Source: Acanthochlamys bracteata (taxonomy: Eukaryota > Streptophyta > Magnoliopsida > Pandanales > Velloziaceae). Taken from it: a stretch of DNA of 64,000 nucleotides. Below the pieces are notes generated by a model. It saw only the letters and a list, made by a program, of their open reading frames with translations. It was not told the DNA's origin and searched no databases. Of the stretch, positions 42,861 through 58,552 are shown piece after piece; position 1 is the first letter of the stretch; every line of letters starts with the position of its first letter. The DNA is taken from positions 6,893,785 to 6,957,784 of the forward strand of contig CM034143.1 in the NCBI GenBank assembly GCA_019914995.1, in the 5' to 3' direction. The position numbers were made by a program, and so were the translations under genes.

Positions 42861-43137
42861 TAACTACGTATTTTAAATGTGCGTAATTGAGTTATATGAA
42901 AGTAAAAAATGAGAAGTAGAGTTTTGAAAGTGAAATTTAGTTTTTATGTTTTAATTAATTGTTGAAGTGGGTTGGAAGTGAATTGAAAAAAATATATATA
43001 ATAGAACTTGAGTTCCACTTGTATAGAACTGGAAACTCGAATTCTCAGTTTTATTTATAATTGAAACAAAAGAAGTGAATGGAACTCTAATTTTGGCGGA
43101 AGAAAGTAGAGTTTCACTCATTTGAAACACGCTCTAA
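42861..43137. mobile_element. Tourist-like MITE, copy 2
   Basis: Element 42864-43134 (271 bp) with an exact TAA target duplication (42861-42863 and 43135-43137). Ends: CTACGTATTTTAAATG on the left; read inward from the right, GAGCGTGTTTCAAATG. The interior shares GAAGTAGAGTTTTGAAAG and a late GAAAGTAGAGTTTCA-type block with copy 3. TAA duplications are the PIF/Harbinger hallmark. Confidence 0.8.
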
Positions 43138-43328
43138 GCGGATGATGGATGTGATTGATGTGTGGACGAGAGAGTTTGTGAATAGTTTATTGAAGTAGGT
43201 AGGAGTATTATTTTTCACATCTGTTTTTGGTCTGTTTTAATTTGTAGTAAAAGAAGCTTCTGTCTTTTTATGCATTTTCCATTGTACCTGTATGATGATG
43301 ATGATATATAATAGCATGATTTGCTGAG

Positions 43329-43367
43329 TGGGCCAAATTATTGGTTATGTATCTGGCCCAGGGCCCA
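43329..43367 (+). promoter_or_regulatory. Site II motifs upstream of AKR2
   Basis: TGGGCC at 43329-43334, TGGCCCA near 43354-43360 and GGGCCCA at 43361-43367, about 300 bp before the AKR2 start codon. Such clusters are common in promoters of plant housekeeping genes. Confidence 0.5.
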
Positions 43368-43649
43368 AAACTGCAGATGGCGACTTTCGGCCTCAAACGC
43401 CGCTCACCTTATCCCTCTCTCTCCCGTTCTTTCTTCCTTCTTCTTCTTCTTCGGATTGGATTGGATGGGGTTTATGTGTTGATAAATACACGCGCAACTT
43501 GAAGCCTTGAAGCAGCAACTCTGCAGCTGAGCAGATTACTGCTACTTGCTTACTGTCACTTACTCTTTTCTCTAAGCTCTAGGCGTTCTTCTCCTGACAA
43601 AGAATTCTCCTTTATAGAGAGAGAGAGAGGAGAAGAGAAATCATCAATC

Positions 43650-46048
43650 ATGTCTTCCCCCTCGGATGACAACAACAGCAGTAATCAGACTCCGATTCAA
43701 GACAAGGAGCAGGAACAGCATAAATGTCTCGTCTTTCCTCTTCCACTTCCCCATTTCTTGAAAAATAATATATATAGATAGATTCATAAATACATAAGTA
43801 TAAGAGTTAATTCCTCAATCTCATCATTGTTCATGAATGCGGTCGTTCATTCAATTTCAGATGACGAATCAGGTGGTTCATCTTCAACGGAGGAGCAGCA
43901 TAAGAATACTGAAGCATCCTCCCAGGTGCCCTGCGGCTTTCCTCCTCCCAATCCTTTCGACTTTTCTGCAATGTCCGGTCTACTTAACGTAAGTGCTCTC
44001 TCTTCTTTTCTTTCTGCATTACCTTTGAACATGCATGCATCGTTCAATTGTCCACCCAAGTCATTAGAAAGAGAATTCGACATGTCTTCAATAGTTCATT
44101 GTGCTTTATCTCTCATCAATTTACCACCTTTGGGAATTTAGAGCATCAAACAGTGAGACGCTCCTACAGCAGTTGTTGTTGTGGTTATGTGACTTTTTCC
44201 CACTGGTCTGCTTCTTTTTTCTGCTTCTTATGCTACATGATATGGAGGTATGTACTATTGAGTGGGCTGATTTTTGTTTTCATATGCAAAGGAAGAATAC
44301 CATCGACCATTTAGGTACTATCAATGAGAACTTCCAAGCTGTAATTGATACCTCTCAAGTTTTGCTTTTGAATCCTAATATCTCACAAACGGAAGGACGA
44401 AAAAAAGAAAAAAATATTTGCAGAGGTAGTAATAGAATTAGAGGAGGTTTGGAGAAAGCCACCGTAAGAGTTAAAGCGAAGATAGGTAGAAGATGTGTTT
44501 ACTATAACAAGTCGGGTGTTAAGCATGACAAATGAAATTGTCCTGAAAATCCAAATAAAAAGAAGAAGACATGTAAGTATTTAGTTTTCATGATTCATTC
44601 ATTCACAACAGAGCTATACTCTATAGAAGCTTTAATGGTTCATTGTCCAGAACACTTCATGATTAATTCATTCATCATTCATAAATTGTCATGATTCATT
44701 CATTCACAACAAAGCTATACTCTATAGAAGTTTTAATGGTTCATTGTCCAGAACACTTCATGATTCATTCATCATTCACAAATTTTCATGATTCATTTAT
44801 TCACAACAGAGCTATACTCTACAGAAGCTTTCATGATTCATTGTCCAAAACACTCTATGATTCATTCATTCATTCATCAATCATTCACATCTTTTATGAT
44901 TCATTCATTCACAACAGAACACAACTGTACTGAAGCTTTCATGAGTCGGTGTTCAGAACACTTCATGATTCATTCATTCAAACATTGTAAATTCACAAGC
45001 TTTTCATTCTGTAACACTTTTCATCACAACATTATAACATTACAACAATTTTATTTACATTACAACATCACAACAGAACACAAGCTCTCAGCTGCTTTGA
45101 GCAAGCTGAGAAGAAATACACTACCTGGGCAAACTTCATTCACAATCTGGAACAAAAAATACCCAATGTATTCACAATAAACTAAACTATGTTCAGCCTG
45201 CAGAATGTATCCTCTAGCTACACTACGTTCCTAACAATACCACGCATCGGCTAGTGCATTTCACTACATTCTTCTCAACCTGTGGAATGCTTTCTAGGCT
45301 AAAAACTTCAATTGATCCTGTAGGAGTTCCGCAGTAATGATCAGCCTGCAAACAAAAATCACCAACAAAAACAGGAAAAACACTATCAGTAAAAGGCACA
45401 GGAGCAGTAAAAAAAAAAAAGAAAAAAAATTCAAGAATTGATCCTTGTGCTAAGGATGAATTTTGAATCCCACAAACCAGATTTCGTCTCCCGAAATATC
45501 AAATTTCTAAACATTTGGAAAGAAAAAAAAATTCGAAGTCGGTCGAATACGAAATTGGTTGAGCAAACTCACGAAAAGTGAAATTGAAAGCTAAAATCGA
45601 AAGCCGGAGAAGGGAATTACCTGCCACCGCGATAGAATTTTGATTTCGGCAAGGGAGCCGACAAGCCGAACGGGCCTGAGAATCAGATCCCTAGCTCCAG
45701 ATGTCGATCCGCGAGAGGAAGAACAAGAGAGGAAGAAGACATGAGGGAGGTTTTGGGACAAAGATTGGATCGCTTGGCCACTGGTGAAGAAGATCGCCGG
45801 AGAAGCACTTCTATTGGGAGGCAAGCGAGAGCAGCGAACTCGAACATGAAAGAAGAAAAGAAAAACGAGAACGACGAGTTTGGCACAGCACGCGTAAACA
45901 TCCATGTAAAATGACGAGATTAGCCCTGCAGTGTGTTTTTCTGTTGAGAATGATCTTTTCAATCGCGGCCGTCGGATCAAGCTATCCGACGGCTGTGATG
46001 GGTGGTGCCCCTTAGGGTGGGGGTGCCCATATTCCCACCTATATATGG

Positions 46049-46094
<46 letters not shown>

Positions 46095-48563
46095 TCTGCT
46101 CAGTGTTGGTTGCGGTTGTAAGCTCCAAGCATCTAATTCTACTTGATTAATTTTTGCTCTTTGTTTTCTGCAGTTAACCATCCCTATTCTCCTTCTTCCA
46201 ATACTCTGTGGTTTTATATGCAGGACCAGAGTATAAAAGAACTAGCAGCACAAATATCAAGGGATCCTGTGTTTACTCAGATGGCTGAACAACTTCAGAA
46301 AAGCGTTCAAATTTCTACTCCAGGCGGTGCACCTGCCCTCGATCCCCAACAATATTTCTCTACAATGCAGCAAGTTATGCAGAACCCCCAATTTGTAACA
46401 ATGGCTGAGCGACTTGGGCAAGCTTTAATGCAGGTACTACTTTATCATACATCCAAGCAGGATTTCTTTTCATTAGATTTTGTACGGAACAAATATGGAG
46501 ATTCAAGTCTATACTCAACAGGATTCGGCTATGTCTAGCATGCTGGAAAATTTAACCAATCCAACGAGTAGAGAGCATCTTGAAGAACGAATGGCACACG
46601 TCAAGCAAGACCCTTCGCTGAAACCAATTCTTGATGAAATAGAAAGTGGAGGTCCAGCTGCCATGATGAAGTACTGACTGCAATCTTTCTGCATTCCATC
46701 AAGTTCATCTCCTGCACTCTTAAGTTCATTATGCATTGCTATTGTTTGGATAGGTACTGGAATGACCAGGAAGTTCTAAGGAAGCTTGGTCAAGCAGTGG
46801 GCGTGAGTGTAAGTGAAGAGGCTGCAAATTCATCTGAACAGGCAGGTGCTGAGGAGGCTGAAGAAGAAACTGGATATGAGGATGAATCATTTGTTCATCA
46901 CACAGCTAGTACTGGTGATGTTGAGGTATTGAAATCTGAACCATCTGGATAGTCATACTTCCTTGAGCGTAATGTTTGCTGGGTAGCAGGACAGAATTTT
47001 GTTGTGGCATTTCCATTTATGACACTACAAAATACATACTAAGTGCATTTTATGATGTTCATGTTAAAGAATGTCCTATAGAGCTTCTATTGTTTGTCTT
47101 AGACTTTATTCTTCATGACTAGTCTTTGTTCTCTAACAGAAGGGGATATGACTATTTTCTATTTAAGTAAATAATTAACCCATGGAAAGATTACAGAGGT
47201 GCAATGGCATAAGGCAGATATATCACAGCCATTTGTTCTCGTCCTTATTGCTTCTTTTCTTGATTTTACGTAAGTGAATCCTTAAAAATGGATTTGGTGA
47301 GTGAGGAAATCCTTGTACTTTTGCCAGCAGAAATCGTAAAACTTGAGACATCACAGTTGAGATATTGGAGGCGTACATCTTTCTTCCCTTTTGTTTTTAT
47401 TTCTTTTTTTTTTTTTCCCTGAGAAGATGGGAGGTGTTAATGTCGAAGAAAGATCTATCTGCTTCTCAAATAGGGCAGGCGGTTTTCTCCAGGATTCGGC
47501 TTACATCTTGTGCGTAACGGAACCATTGTTGGTTGTAGCTGAAGTTTATTTGTTCGTTATCTGAATAGGGTCTAAAGAGTGCATTGGCTGCTGGAGCTAA
47601 CAAAGATGAGGAAGATTCTGAAGGAAGAAGAGCTTTGCATTTTGCATGTGGATATGGAGAGGTATGGATGTTGTCTTGTGTTTTATTCCTTCTGAAAATA
47701 CAACTTTGGAATCAGTTTAGCAGGCTTCTTTGTTGGTATAGCTTGCAGTGACAGCTTTACAAATTTAAGGGGCCTTTTACTTTATTTAAGTTATGCCAGA
47801 CGTCAGAAGAGCCTATTCCTGCTATGGATTGTGGACAAGTTTTCTAGCTTATTGATGAAGACGTCTTCAAAGTACAGTTGATGTGGAATTCTGAAGACTA
47901 TCATTTTTGTCTAGTGGTATCATAGTCTTGTTCCTAGTCTTATATTTAACAGAAAATGGACAAAGTTCACAGTTTTTGCGAAGCTATCTTCATATTAAGA
48001 TTTAAGATTGTGACAGTATAGGAAGTTGCAGCACTTTGAGTGACGCATATGTACTAGGAATCCAATCTGTAGCGTCCAAATGCCTGACAATCAATCTAAG
48101 ACGGTAATCAACATCTGCAAATTATGTTCATATCACATGATTCATTTGTTACATAATTCAGGGAACTTCTTTGTATGCTTATACAAAAAACTGAGTTGAG
48201 CAGGCTCCTATTGAAACTTTTCAACAATATAGATCTTCTTCATATTACTTATTTCAGGTCAAGTGCGCCCAAGTGCTACTTGAAGCTGGAGCTGCAGTTG
48301 ATGCGCTGGACAAGAACAAGAACACTCCCCTTCATTATGCTGCTGGTTATGGACGGAAGGATTGTGTTGCATTGCTACTGGAACATGGAGCGGCTGTGTA
48401 AGTGTTTCGGCTCTCTTCTCTTCCTCATCTGCCTCTTTTCATAATTATGGTTTCGTTATGCAGAACCCTGCAAAATTTGGATGGGAAAACGCCAATTGAT
48501 GTTGCTAAGCTCAACAATCAAGATGAAGTGCTGAAATTGCTTGAGAAGGACGCATTTTTGTAA
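43650..48563 (+). CDS. AKR2: Ankyrin repeat protein AKR2, chloroplast outer-envelope targeting factor
   Basis: Eight exons: 43650-43725, 43861-43988, 46224-46433, 46522-46670, 46754-46925, 47569-47661, 48258-48397 and 48464-48563; 355 residues, close to Arabidopsis AKR2A (342). N-terminal low-complexity PEST-like region, then [16 protein letters not shown], the STI1-like helices [20 protein letters not shown] and [19 protein letters not shown], an acidic linker ([14 protein letters not shown]), and C-terminal ankyrin repeats ([53 protein letters not shown]). AKR2 binds outer-envelope proteins on cytosolic ribosomes and delivers them to chloroplasts by recognising envelope lipids. Intron 2 is 2.2 kb and holds tandem repeats and transposon debris. 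Confidence 0.95.
44150..44575 (+). mobile_element. Possible retroelement gag fossil in AKR2 intron 2
   Basis: A basic stretch near 44400-44575 ends in a motif resembling the CCHC zinc knuckle of plant LTR-retrotransposon Gag (C-Y-Y-x-K-x-G ... C-P-x-N-P-x-K-K-K). No LTRs or polymerase sequence are recognisable. It looks like a small, broken Copia-like remnant of uncertain limits and considerable age. Confidence 0.35.
44592..45008. repeat. ~100-bp tandem repeat in AKR2 intron 2
   Basis: Four units start near 44592, 44692, 44790 and 44898. Each holds GATTCATTCATTCACAACA, then CTATACTCTAxAGAAGCTTT and TTCATTGTCCAGAACACTTC with modest divergence. CATT-rich spacers vary in length between units, giving periods of 97-108 bp. 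Confidence 0.85.
45968..45993. repeat. Perfect 10-bp palindrome arms
   Basis: GCCGTCGGAT (45968-45977) and ATCCGACGGC (45984-45993) with a 6-base loop CAAGCT. It lies beside a GGTGGGGGTGCCC stretch that leads into a TA microsatellite, as often seen near ends of plant transposons. Confidence 0.7.
46051..46092. repeat. (TA)n microsatellite
   Basis: About 21 TA units in AKR2 intron 2. Confidence 0.9.
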
Positions 48564-49594
48564 CTTGCTAATGTTTCCTTGTCATAACAGAAATGAAATT
48601 CTCAGATTCCAGGACGGCCCAGTATACTATCATCAAATTTTCCGGGCTGCTTTTAGTAGTTTGTACATGAATTTGTGTTAGTATAAAATGTTTTGCTAGT
48701 TGGATGTAGCACTGGTATCAGATCACTGGAAATAAGAATTAGATTTTTGTCATGTGTTCTGAATTCCTTTTTTCCGGTCAATTCTCGCTGTGATCTTAAT
48801 AATCAGTGATACAAGTAGAGAGAAAGAGGCAGCCAATGTGTGTTGCCCTTAGCAGGTTGTCATTACTTTATCCTGCTGTTCTGAATTTATTTGTGGCTGA
48901 GGTATTTTGTCATGAGGGAAGCTTGTATGCTTGTAAAATTTGGGCATCCCATTTCGTACCTTATGTCCTGAACAACAACGAAAAGTAGGGATATGCCAGT
49001 TAAAGCAAACCTGAGCAAGACTTCTCCTGTTCTGTTAGCAGTTAGTCATTGCAGAGAGTTAAGTCTGGTGTTTTGATTGCTTCGGAGAAGGATAAACTCT
49101 ACGTACGCTAATAATCCACCCATGCTTATGAACTTATTAATGATGCGTATATGAACAATATGGCGGCTTCTTCTTTTCTGTATGATAATAACAACAACGA
49201 TGATTACATTTTTGGCCGGCAAGCAACACCGCACTTAAAGCAAAATCATGGGTTGGAGGAATTAAAAGAAGAGTAGCTCAATTTTCGCTTAGGCTTCAAG
49301 CCTACACTTTGTATATATGCCTAAAAGGAAAGTGATCATATGGAGGCGACAGATAGAGACTGCCAGGGCTACCGTAGCTCCCCATTTCCACCGCCATCTT
49401 CAGCAGCAATGCAATAGCACACCATTGTATAGCACCCTTCTAAGCCAAGCCTCTCTATCTCTTTACCAAGTCTCTCCCTTTTCCACTTTCTCCATTCCCA
49501 CCTTTATATGTATTGATCAATATATATCTCACTATATATATTACTTGCAACAGGGAGGCAGACAAGTATAGATTAATTAATTGATCATTCAAGG
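48564..49594. other. AKR2 3' flank and polygalacturonase promoter
   Basis: 3' UTR and intergenic DNA, then from ~49300 a TATATATGCC-type TATA candidate (49312-49318), a CT-rich leader and a second TA-rich block (49500-49545) before the ATG at 49595. No gene supported between. Confidence 0.45.
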
Positions 49595-52317
49595 ATGAAG
49601 AAGAGGCTTGAAGTTGTTTTCCGTCTACGGGTGCTCCTCTTTATCATCTTTCTTGTGCAAGTATATGCTGGTGATGACAACAATGCCCAAGGAAGCAGCA
49701 TATTACTCCCTTCAGAGAGCACAGAGTGGGAGACACATGGCTTCTTACAATCGGATGGCATCAATGTGGAAGATGATTATGAAGAAGAGGAGGTATTTGA
49801 GTCCTATGAGAGCAAACTGGGTCGAATCCCTGTCAATGTGGATAGCTTTGGAGCTGTTGGGGATGGTGTTGCCGATGACACCCAGGTTCCTCTTCCCTTT
49901 TCCTCTCCAAATGATATATTTAATAAAGCCCGAACACTAAAAGTTTCAGTTTGCCCCCCTTGCAGGCTTTTGTTGATGCTTGGAACAAGTCTTGCTCCAT
50001 GAAGAATGCAGTTTTCCTGGTGCCAGATGATCGCCACTACCTTGTCAGAACCACCAAATTCTTAGGTCCCTGTGAGCGTAATCTTATCATACAGGTGCAC
50101 CTGACATACACAAATGCAGAAATTAGCTTCAGTTGCATACAGCCATCATCATTCAAAGGGGCATTACATGAAAAGATGCATATAATTCATGCAAAAAATG
50201 ATGCCATTAGATCAATGGTGCTACTTAGATATATATTCCATATGCATGCACATCTCTTGGTCATATTATACAGATCTTAATTGTGATGCATATAAACACG
50301 AGACAGATAGCTGGAAACATAGTGGCACCTGAAGAACCCAAAGATTGGGATCCAAAGAACCACAGGATTTGGCTTTTCTTCTCACAGCTGCGAGGAGTGA
50401 GGTTCCAAGGAGGAGGCGTCATTGATGGCTCAGGCAGCAAATGGTGGGGTGCCTCCTGTAAGATCAATAAGACCAATGTGCGTATGAACGAACCTCTTAC
50501 ATACCACACTAGCTACATGTGCACAGCCATACAATGGCATACTGATTGACCCGTTTCCTCAAAATTTTATGCATACATGAAGAAATAACTCCGTGACCTT
50601 ATTATATGCAGCCATGCATTGGAGCTCCCACGGTAAGCACCACTCCAGCCACCAACGACTTAGATTCTTGTCCAGTACATGCACTACTTTGCACTTGAAT
50701 GATTCTGTCACCTGAATGAACAAGTACAGGCCCTCTCCATTGATTCAAGCTCAGGGGTGAGGGTTAGAGACCTCACAATTAAGAACTCACAACAGATGCA
50801 TTTCACCATTTCTCGTTCAGATGCTGTTCGGGTCTCAAGGCTCCGCATATCGTCACCGCTTGATAGCCCCAACACAGATGGCATTCACATCAGCGAGTCT
50901 ACCAATGTGGACATCCAGAACTGCCGCATAGGAGCTGGTTAGTCCACCTGCAAAACACAAAGAGCCAGAGAAAAAAAAACCTTGCCTTTTAATGTTAAGC
51001 TCGCATACAGTTATATTTCCATCTGCTATTACATTTCAGGGCCTTTCCTTTTTTTGGGATATATTAACGTCAATCCTAATAGGAAACTCTCTCTTTGGTT
51101 TCTACTTTGCTAATATCAGGAGATGATTGCATATCAATAGTAAATGGCAGCTCAAACATTAAGATGAAAAACATTGAATGTGGACCAGGGCATGGAATCA
51201 GGTAAGGTCTCAACAGACTTAACGTTGATAGAATAACCGAACAAGTGTGCATGAACTATGGAAAACAAAAGCATGCTTCTAAAAGACTGAAAGCAATCAC
51301 TTGTACACAAGTATTCAACCAAACTTAGTAGCTCTTTCGGCCTGTAAGCCTCTGCCCTAGAACTCTTACGGTATTTGTTTGTTTGTGATGTTAGCATAGG
51401 GAGCCTTGGAAAGGACAATTCAACAGCTGTAGTAACAGGTATTGTCCTAGATACAGCAAGAATAACTGGAACTACAAATGGGGTGCGAATAAAGACCTGG
51501 CAGGTTGTTCTTTATTCTTGGTTACCTTTTTAGCAACACAGGAATTACTTGGATAAAAAATAGCATTATATTGTTTATCTTTGTTTGACTCACATTATTA
51601 GAAAATGATCAGGGTGGGTCAGGCTATGTTAAAGCTGTGCGCTTCGAGAACGTAAAGATGATAGATGTGGCAAATCCAATCATCATTGACCAGTTCTATT
51701 GTGATTCCCCAACCCCATGCAAAAACCAGGTATAATCATCTCAGACAACACAAGAACTAAAGGAACATGAATTCAAGCTTAAGATATATTAGGACTGCTG
51801 CATGACAAGCCAGAAAGGAACAACATAGAAACGGACAGCCTCTGAGATGTTGTAATTTTTTCAAGGCCACAACATATGCCACAACGTGTAGTTTAATTAA
51901 TAATAAAACATGCATACAGTGTTGGTTATTGATGTATATAGTACTTGATTAATAACTCAGAATAAGGATACTCAATTTTTTTGATTATTTTCTCCATGTG
52001 TTCCGCTAATCCAGACATCAGCAGTGAAGATAAGTCAAGTAGTGTATAGAAACATTAGTGGGACATCGAAGACTCCAAAAGCCATGAAATTTGCATGCAG
52101 TGACACTGTACCTTGCAGTAATATTGTGCTGAACAACATTAATTTGGAGAGGGAAAGTGGCGAGGCAGAGACCTTCTGCAATAGTGCCATGGGATTTGAC
52201 TATGGGTATGTACGACCTGCTGCAGACTGCCTGAGAAATGAAAAGAATTCGGGTTATGATGGAACACGAGATGACAGCACGAAGAAATCTGAGGACATTA
52301 TCCACACAGAGTTGTGA
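49595..52317 (+). CDS. Polygalacturonase (GH28)
   Basis: Nine exons: 49595-49885, 49966-50094, 50307-50477, 50612-50632, 50730-50937, 51120-51201, 51395-51503, 51613-51729 and 52015-52317; 476 residues. The start is a signal peptide ([14 protein letters not shown]) and an acidic pro-region ([14 protein letters not shown]), then [20 protein letters not shown]. The four GH28 motifs are intact: NTDG (N252, D254), GDDC (D275, D276), GHG (H298) and RIK (R332, K334). The C-terminus has paired cysteines ([21 protein letters not shown]). It should hydrolyse homogalacturonan in the cell wall and act in growth, cell separation or pollen. Exon 4 is a 21-nt microexon encoding PCIGAPT. The closest remembered relatives are the At1g48100-type proteins; the clade is not certain. 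Confidence 0.94.
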
Positions 52318-54627
<2,310 letters not shown>

Positions 54628-57600
54628 AATCTGGGAGTGATGCTATCGAATCTAGAATTTGCTTTCTCCATTGCTTGATGAATTAATTGTGTTATTGTAA
54701 TAGTAGAAGTACATTACTTGCATGATTGCTGTTTCATGCAATTTGTAGTGCTTTGAGCTGTGGGCGTAAGGATATATAGCTCCTCCCCAACCATGAATAT
54801 GGGGCTTGTCTCTTTGAAACAATGGTATAGTCCAGCATGTAATATATCATCTTATGCGAGCAAAACTAAATTCAGATTTTTGGAGCAGCTCTCCGCCAGT
54901 CTGAGTTTCCCAAGCACATTGATTCCCTAATCCTAGATGTCAAATCACAGAAACAATGAAGCCAAAATTGAAACCACAGGCCAGCTATGAGACTGAGTTC
55001 TTTGACAAATTTGTGGCTGTGTTACTGTCGCAGTTTTGTCATCCTCGAAAAAGTGCGCCTTTTGAGTTGGTAGAGTACCAAATCATATTTGCTGGTGGTC
55101 GACTAACCATGATATATATGCACCGCAGTCCGGATGCCAATATCATGTGCATTCTTTATATAGTAATAACTGAAAGACTGTGATGCTAGTATGAGAAACT
55201 TTTTTGCACGTAAACCTTCCACGGAGTTTGAAAATCTTTCGATGTAGCAGTGAATCCTCATGAATTATGATCATTACTATGTGACATTTCCATTTGCCTC
55301 AGAAGCTGTCTTAGATACATTTGACAAGTACATGATTTCTACTTCACTGACTCAAATTTGAAGTATTTTACAAGAGGCACTCTGTGATGTTGATGTTGGA
55401 GTTTCACAAGATTGAACTGTTCTCCCCTCCATTGTTGGCAAGCTCTTAACGTCAGAAGTGTTTGTTTCCGTCATGAGATCCTCCGATGCAGGAGCCAAGG
55501 AGAATGGAAAAGAAGGGACTGGTTTAGGAGCTGAATTGGCACAATCAAATGATGAAATCAGAAGACTGTCTCACCAGCATCAGAGGCCGGCGATCAACTG
55601 TCGGACTTGCCTTGCCAACAGGAAGGAGCATTCGGGAGGCGTCTAGTCTCTATGCATGGTTGTTGCCCGGACAGCAGCCATCAAGACCAACACGCTAAGG
55701 ACACCATTTGAAATAATGTCATTGACTCCAAAGAAATAAACTCAGGATATTTGATGGTGTCCTGAGCGCTTGAATCTGGCATTTGAGAAATTTCAGTCCA
55801 ATAGAAACTCTTAGTCTAATTCATTGAGTCTAATAGGGACTTTTCGGTTATATTTGAAGTAATTAGAAATTCTAATGTAGCGGTAGTTTGAATAATTGTA
55901 AGACTATGATTTATAAATAAAAAGGCATAGTCTAAGTAAGAGATATGCAAGTTCATTAATAAAATGTAATTCTAACTAGTTCTTAGATTTTAGTTTAGCA
56001 ATTCAAGTTGTATCATCCTCTCAAGGTGAATACATGTACTTTGAAGGAGTCTCTACTAGAGAAACCAATGAGAATGTTATCTCTGCAGCGGTGGAATATT
56101 TCTCTCTATTTTTTTTGCTGAAGCTCATGCCATCAAGGGAAGTCCGAACTTTGAACCTTTGCTAGAAACGGGCGTTGAAACTAACTAAAAATGCCATACG
56201 TGTGATTTCTAGATGTTTAGTTTTTTGGATTCTCTCATATAAAAAGATTTTAATTATTTAATTAGTTATTGTTAATTTATAAATGTTATAGGAAAAAGTA
56301 ACTCCTGTTGAGTTAGGGGCTTTTGGGGTTTGCAAGGCAAAAGCATTTTAGTATCAGCGACGGGCGAACGAGACCATCTGAGACAATCGGAGCCCGCCTA
56401 TTCAGGCCCATAATTTGGATTTTAGCTGCAAAAATTTTAGAATCCGCGGTCTCAATTTTGAAAATCTTTTTAGCCACGAATTCCAAAGTAAATCTTTTTT
56501 CTATCTATTATATATAATAATCTTCTTTCTCACCAAGGAAATATTTGAGTGTTTATTAAAAAAGAATTTTAAAAAAAAACTTTTTAATATATATTTATAA
56601 ATAAAAAAATAGAAATTATATCTATATATATATATATATAACTATTATAATTTATAATATAAAAATATCTAAAAATTTTAAAAATATTTCTAAAAAATGT
56701 ACAAAATTATTTGGAGTTGAAACTGCTAATTAAAATTGATAAGAATTTTCAAATATGCCCTAGCTCCATTCTGCCATTTCTTTTTTCCACTAACAAATTA
56801 AACACTCAAGTTCTCAGTCGGCTTCCGTTGTCATTCTCTTTCTAGTTCTTCTTCAAGCTAGCTAGTTATTTCAAAATCTCTTTTATCTGTATTTCCCTAC
56901 AGATCTATAGTTTCTTCTCTGTTTACGCTGCAATTTGTGAATCTCTCGCCATCACAGCAGCAACACTTAGCTATACTATTCTAATGCTAAGCTGTACTAC
57001 ACACAAGTGAGAGAAGGCAATCAATCTACAGACACCGTCCATCGTCCTCACCGGCAAATTACTTTTCCTTCACAGGCTATCTTCTCGGAATTATTGAATT
57101 TCAGGTTATTCTACTATTCCTTTCACAGATAATGACGAGATGTCCCTCCTTTTTTTATCTTCATTCTTTTGGATTGTTATCCCCTTGGATTGAAGTCCAA
57201 GCCCATTACAAAGAACGTGTAAAGCCCAAATATCTTAATTTTGTTCTACCTTTACCTTTCACTTGTATTGTTTCTTTTGTTTCCTTCACTCACACGCTGT
57301 GACGCAGCCGCTCCCGCGCGTCCTTCTCCGGCCGACGATCGTCCCTTATGCCGCCGATTTTACTTCCTTCTCCCTCCAGCGTCCCTGTCCTCATCCTCCT
57401 CTTGCTCTCCTTGCTTCAATTTCGCCGAATTGAGCTTTAATCATCGCCGACCAAAAAACATAGTTTGACCGTTCGTCTATGCGCCGGCGTTTCATCGTCG
57501 CCGTCTTACTATAATCCTTCCACTCGGCATGCTTTATCTTTACCCTCCAGTGATTACCTGCTCCGGCGTCCTTGAAGAGCTAGATCACCACGCCTTGCAG

Positions 57601-58552
57601 TCGATCAGCCGATTCCGGCCATCGGCTGCCATTTTGACTTCGCCGTTTTCCCTAGTGAGCTCTGCTGCCTGTGCTGATCCTTTTACAGCTACTATCCCCT
57701 CTGACCGGAAAGTTCGCCGGAATCTGGAATTCCGGCGGACCCCACTGCTTCTGTAAGGTTTGATACTCATTTTATCACTTGAATCTGCTAGTGAGCCACT
57801 ATGTAATCCCTTTAACCATAGTCATTGTTTCGGATACATAATCGGCAAAATCGTTTTTGCCGTCGTTGGGATAAGACGCTGATTTCGACGTGGATTGTCC
57901 CCTTTGCTTTGGTAAGCCTTCCTATCACGCGAGCACTAGTCTTAGTTTTATCGAGTGATATTTGACGACTCATGGTTAATGGTTAAGTCTTGATTACGAT
58001 GCGCCCCACCGGCGGTTCGGGTTAAGTTTGGACGTAGATTTGGAACCGTGACGGGCCGTGGTGTATGCAGTAGATTTGAGATATTGCATGGACCTTGAGG
58101 GTTACCATGACTTTCCTTTCTAGATTAGGTTTAGGTATTTCAGCACAACTAACATCTGCTTTGGACCTTCCGGCATACCTTACCGACATCTATGCGTTAC
58201 ACGATTGACCTGGTCATGCCATAGTATGCCAGTAAGATGCATCGTTGTGTATGAGTTATGCTTAATGACATGAAAAAGCATGCTAGTAATGAGTAGGTTA
58301 CCATATTGTGTCAAGTTTGTACTTGTGCATGATTAATAGGCTAGAGTTATAGAAAACCTGATAGTATTGAATCCTTAAATTCCTTTTGCTGGTCATCATC
58401 CGATTTCTTTTTTTCTTTTTTTAATTTAAATGAAACTGGACACTGAGGCAATTTTAGAAGTAATTACTTCGTTTAATGGGTGGATTTTGGTCTATTATTG
58501 GTTCGAGTACTTTGTTGGGTATCTCGTACGGTATTGGCATTTATCTGCCTGA
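54628..58552. other. Subtelomeric gene-poor stretch
   Basis: Threonine synthase 3' UTR and then sequence without supportable genes. 55740-56110 has an LTR-like layout (TATA-like TTTATAAATAAAAAGGC near 55911, AATAAAAT near 55961) but no partner. 56480-56730 is very AT-rich. 57240-57760 has GC-rich frames with CGCCGG motifs and no known domain. Confidence 0.4.
55740..56110. mobile_element. Possible LTR-type fossil
   Basis: Layout similar to a plant LTR, with a promoter-like TATA and a downstream AATAAA. No internal domain, second LTR or flanking duplication was seen. Family and age not assigned. Confidence 0.25.

Noticed and set aside
44691-45180. Frames encoding repeated MIHSFTTE-type peptides
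   Set aside because: Translation of the ~100-bp tandem repeat in an intron; not a protein gene.
45591-45980. 129-codon minus-strand frame in AKR2 intron 2
   Set aside because: Resembles a GC-richer transposon or captured fragment but shows no known domain; not called as a gene.
45968-45993. Palindrome as a Helitron 3' hairpin
   Set aside because: No CTRR end follows at the right distance and no 5' TC start was found.
57241-57756. Two consecutive 75-codon frames with Pro/Ser-rich sequence
   Set aside because: Signal-peptide-like start in the first, but no conserved motif, and the surroundings look like repeat DNA.
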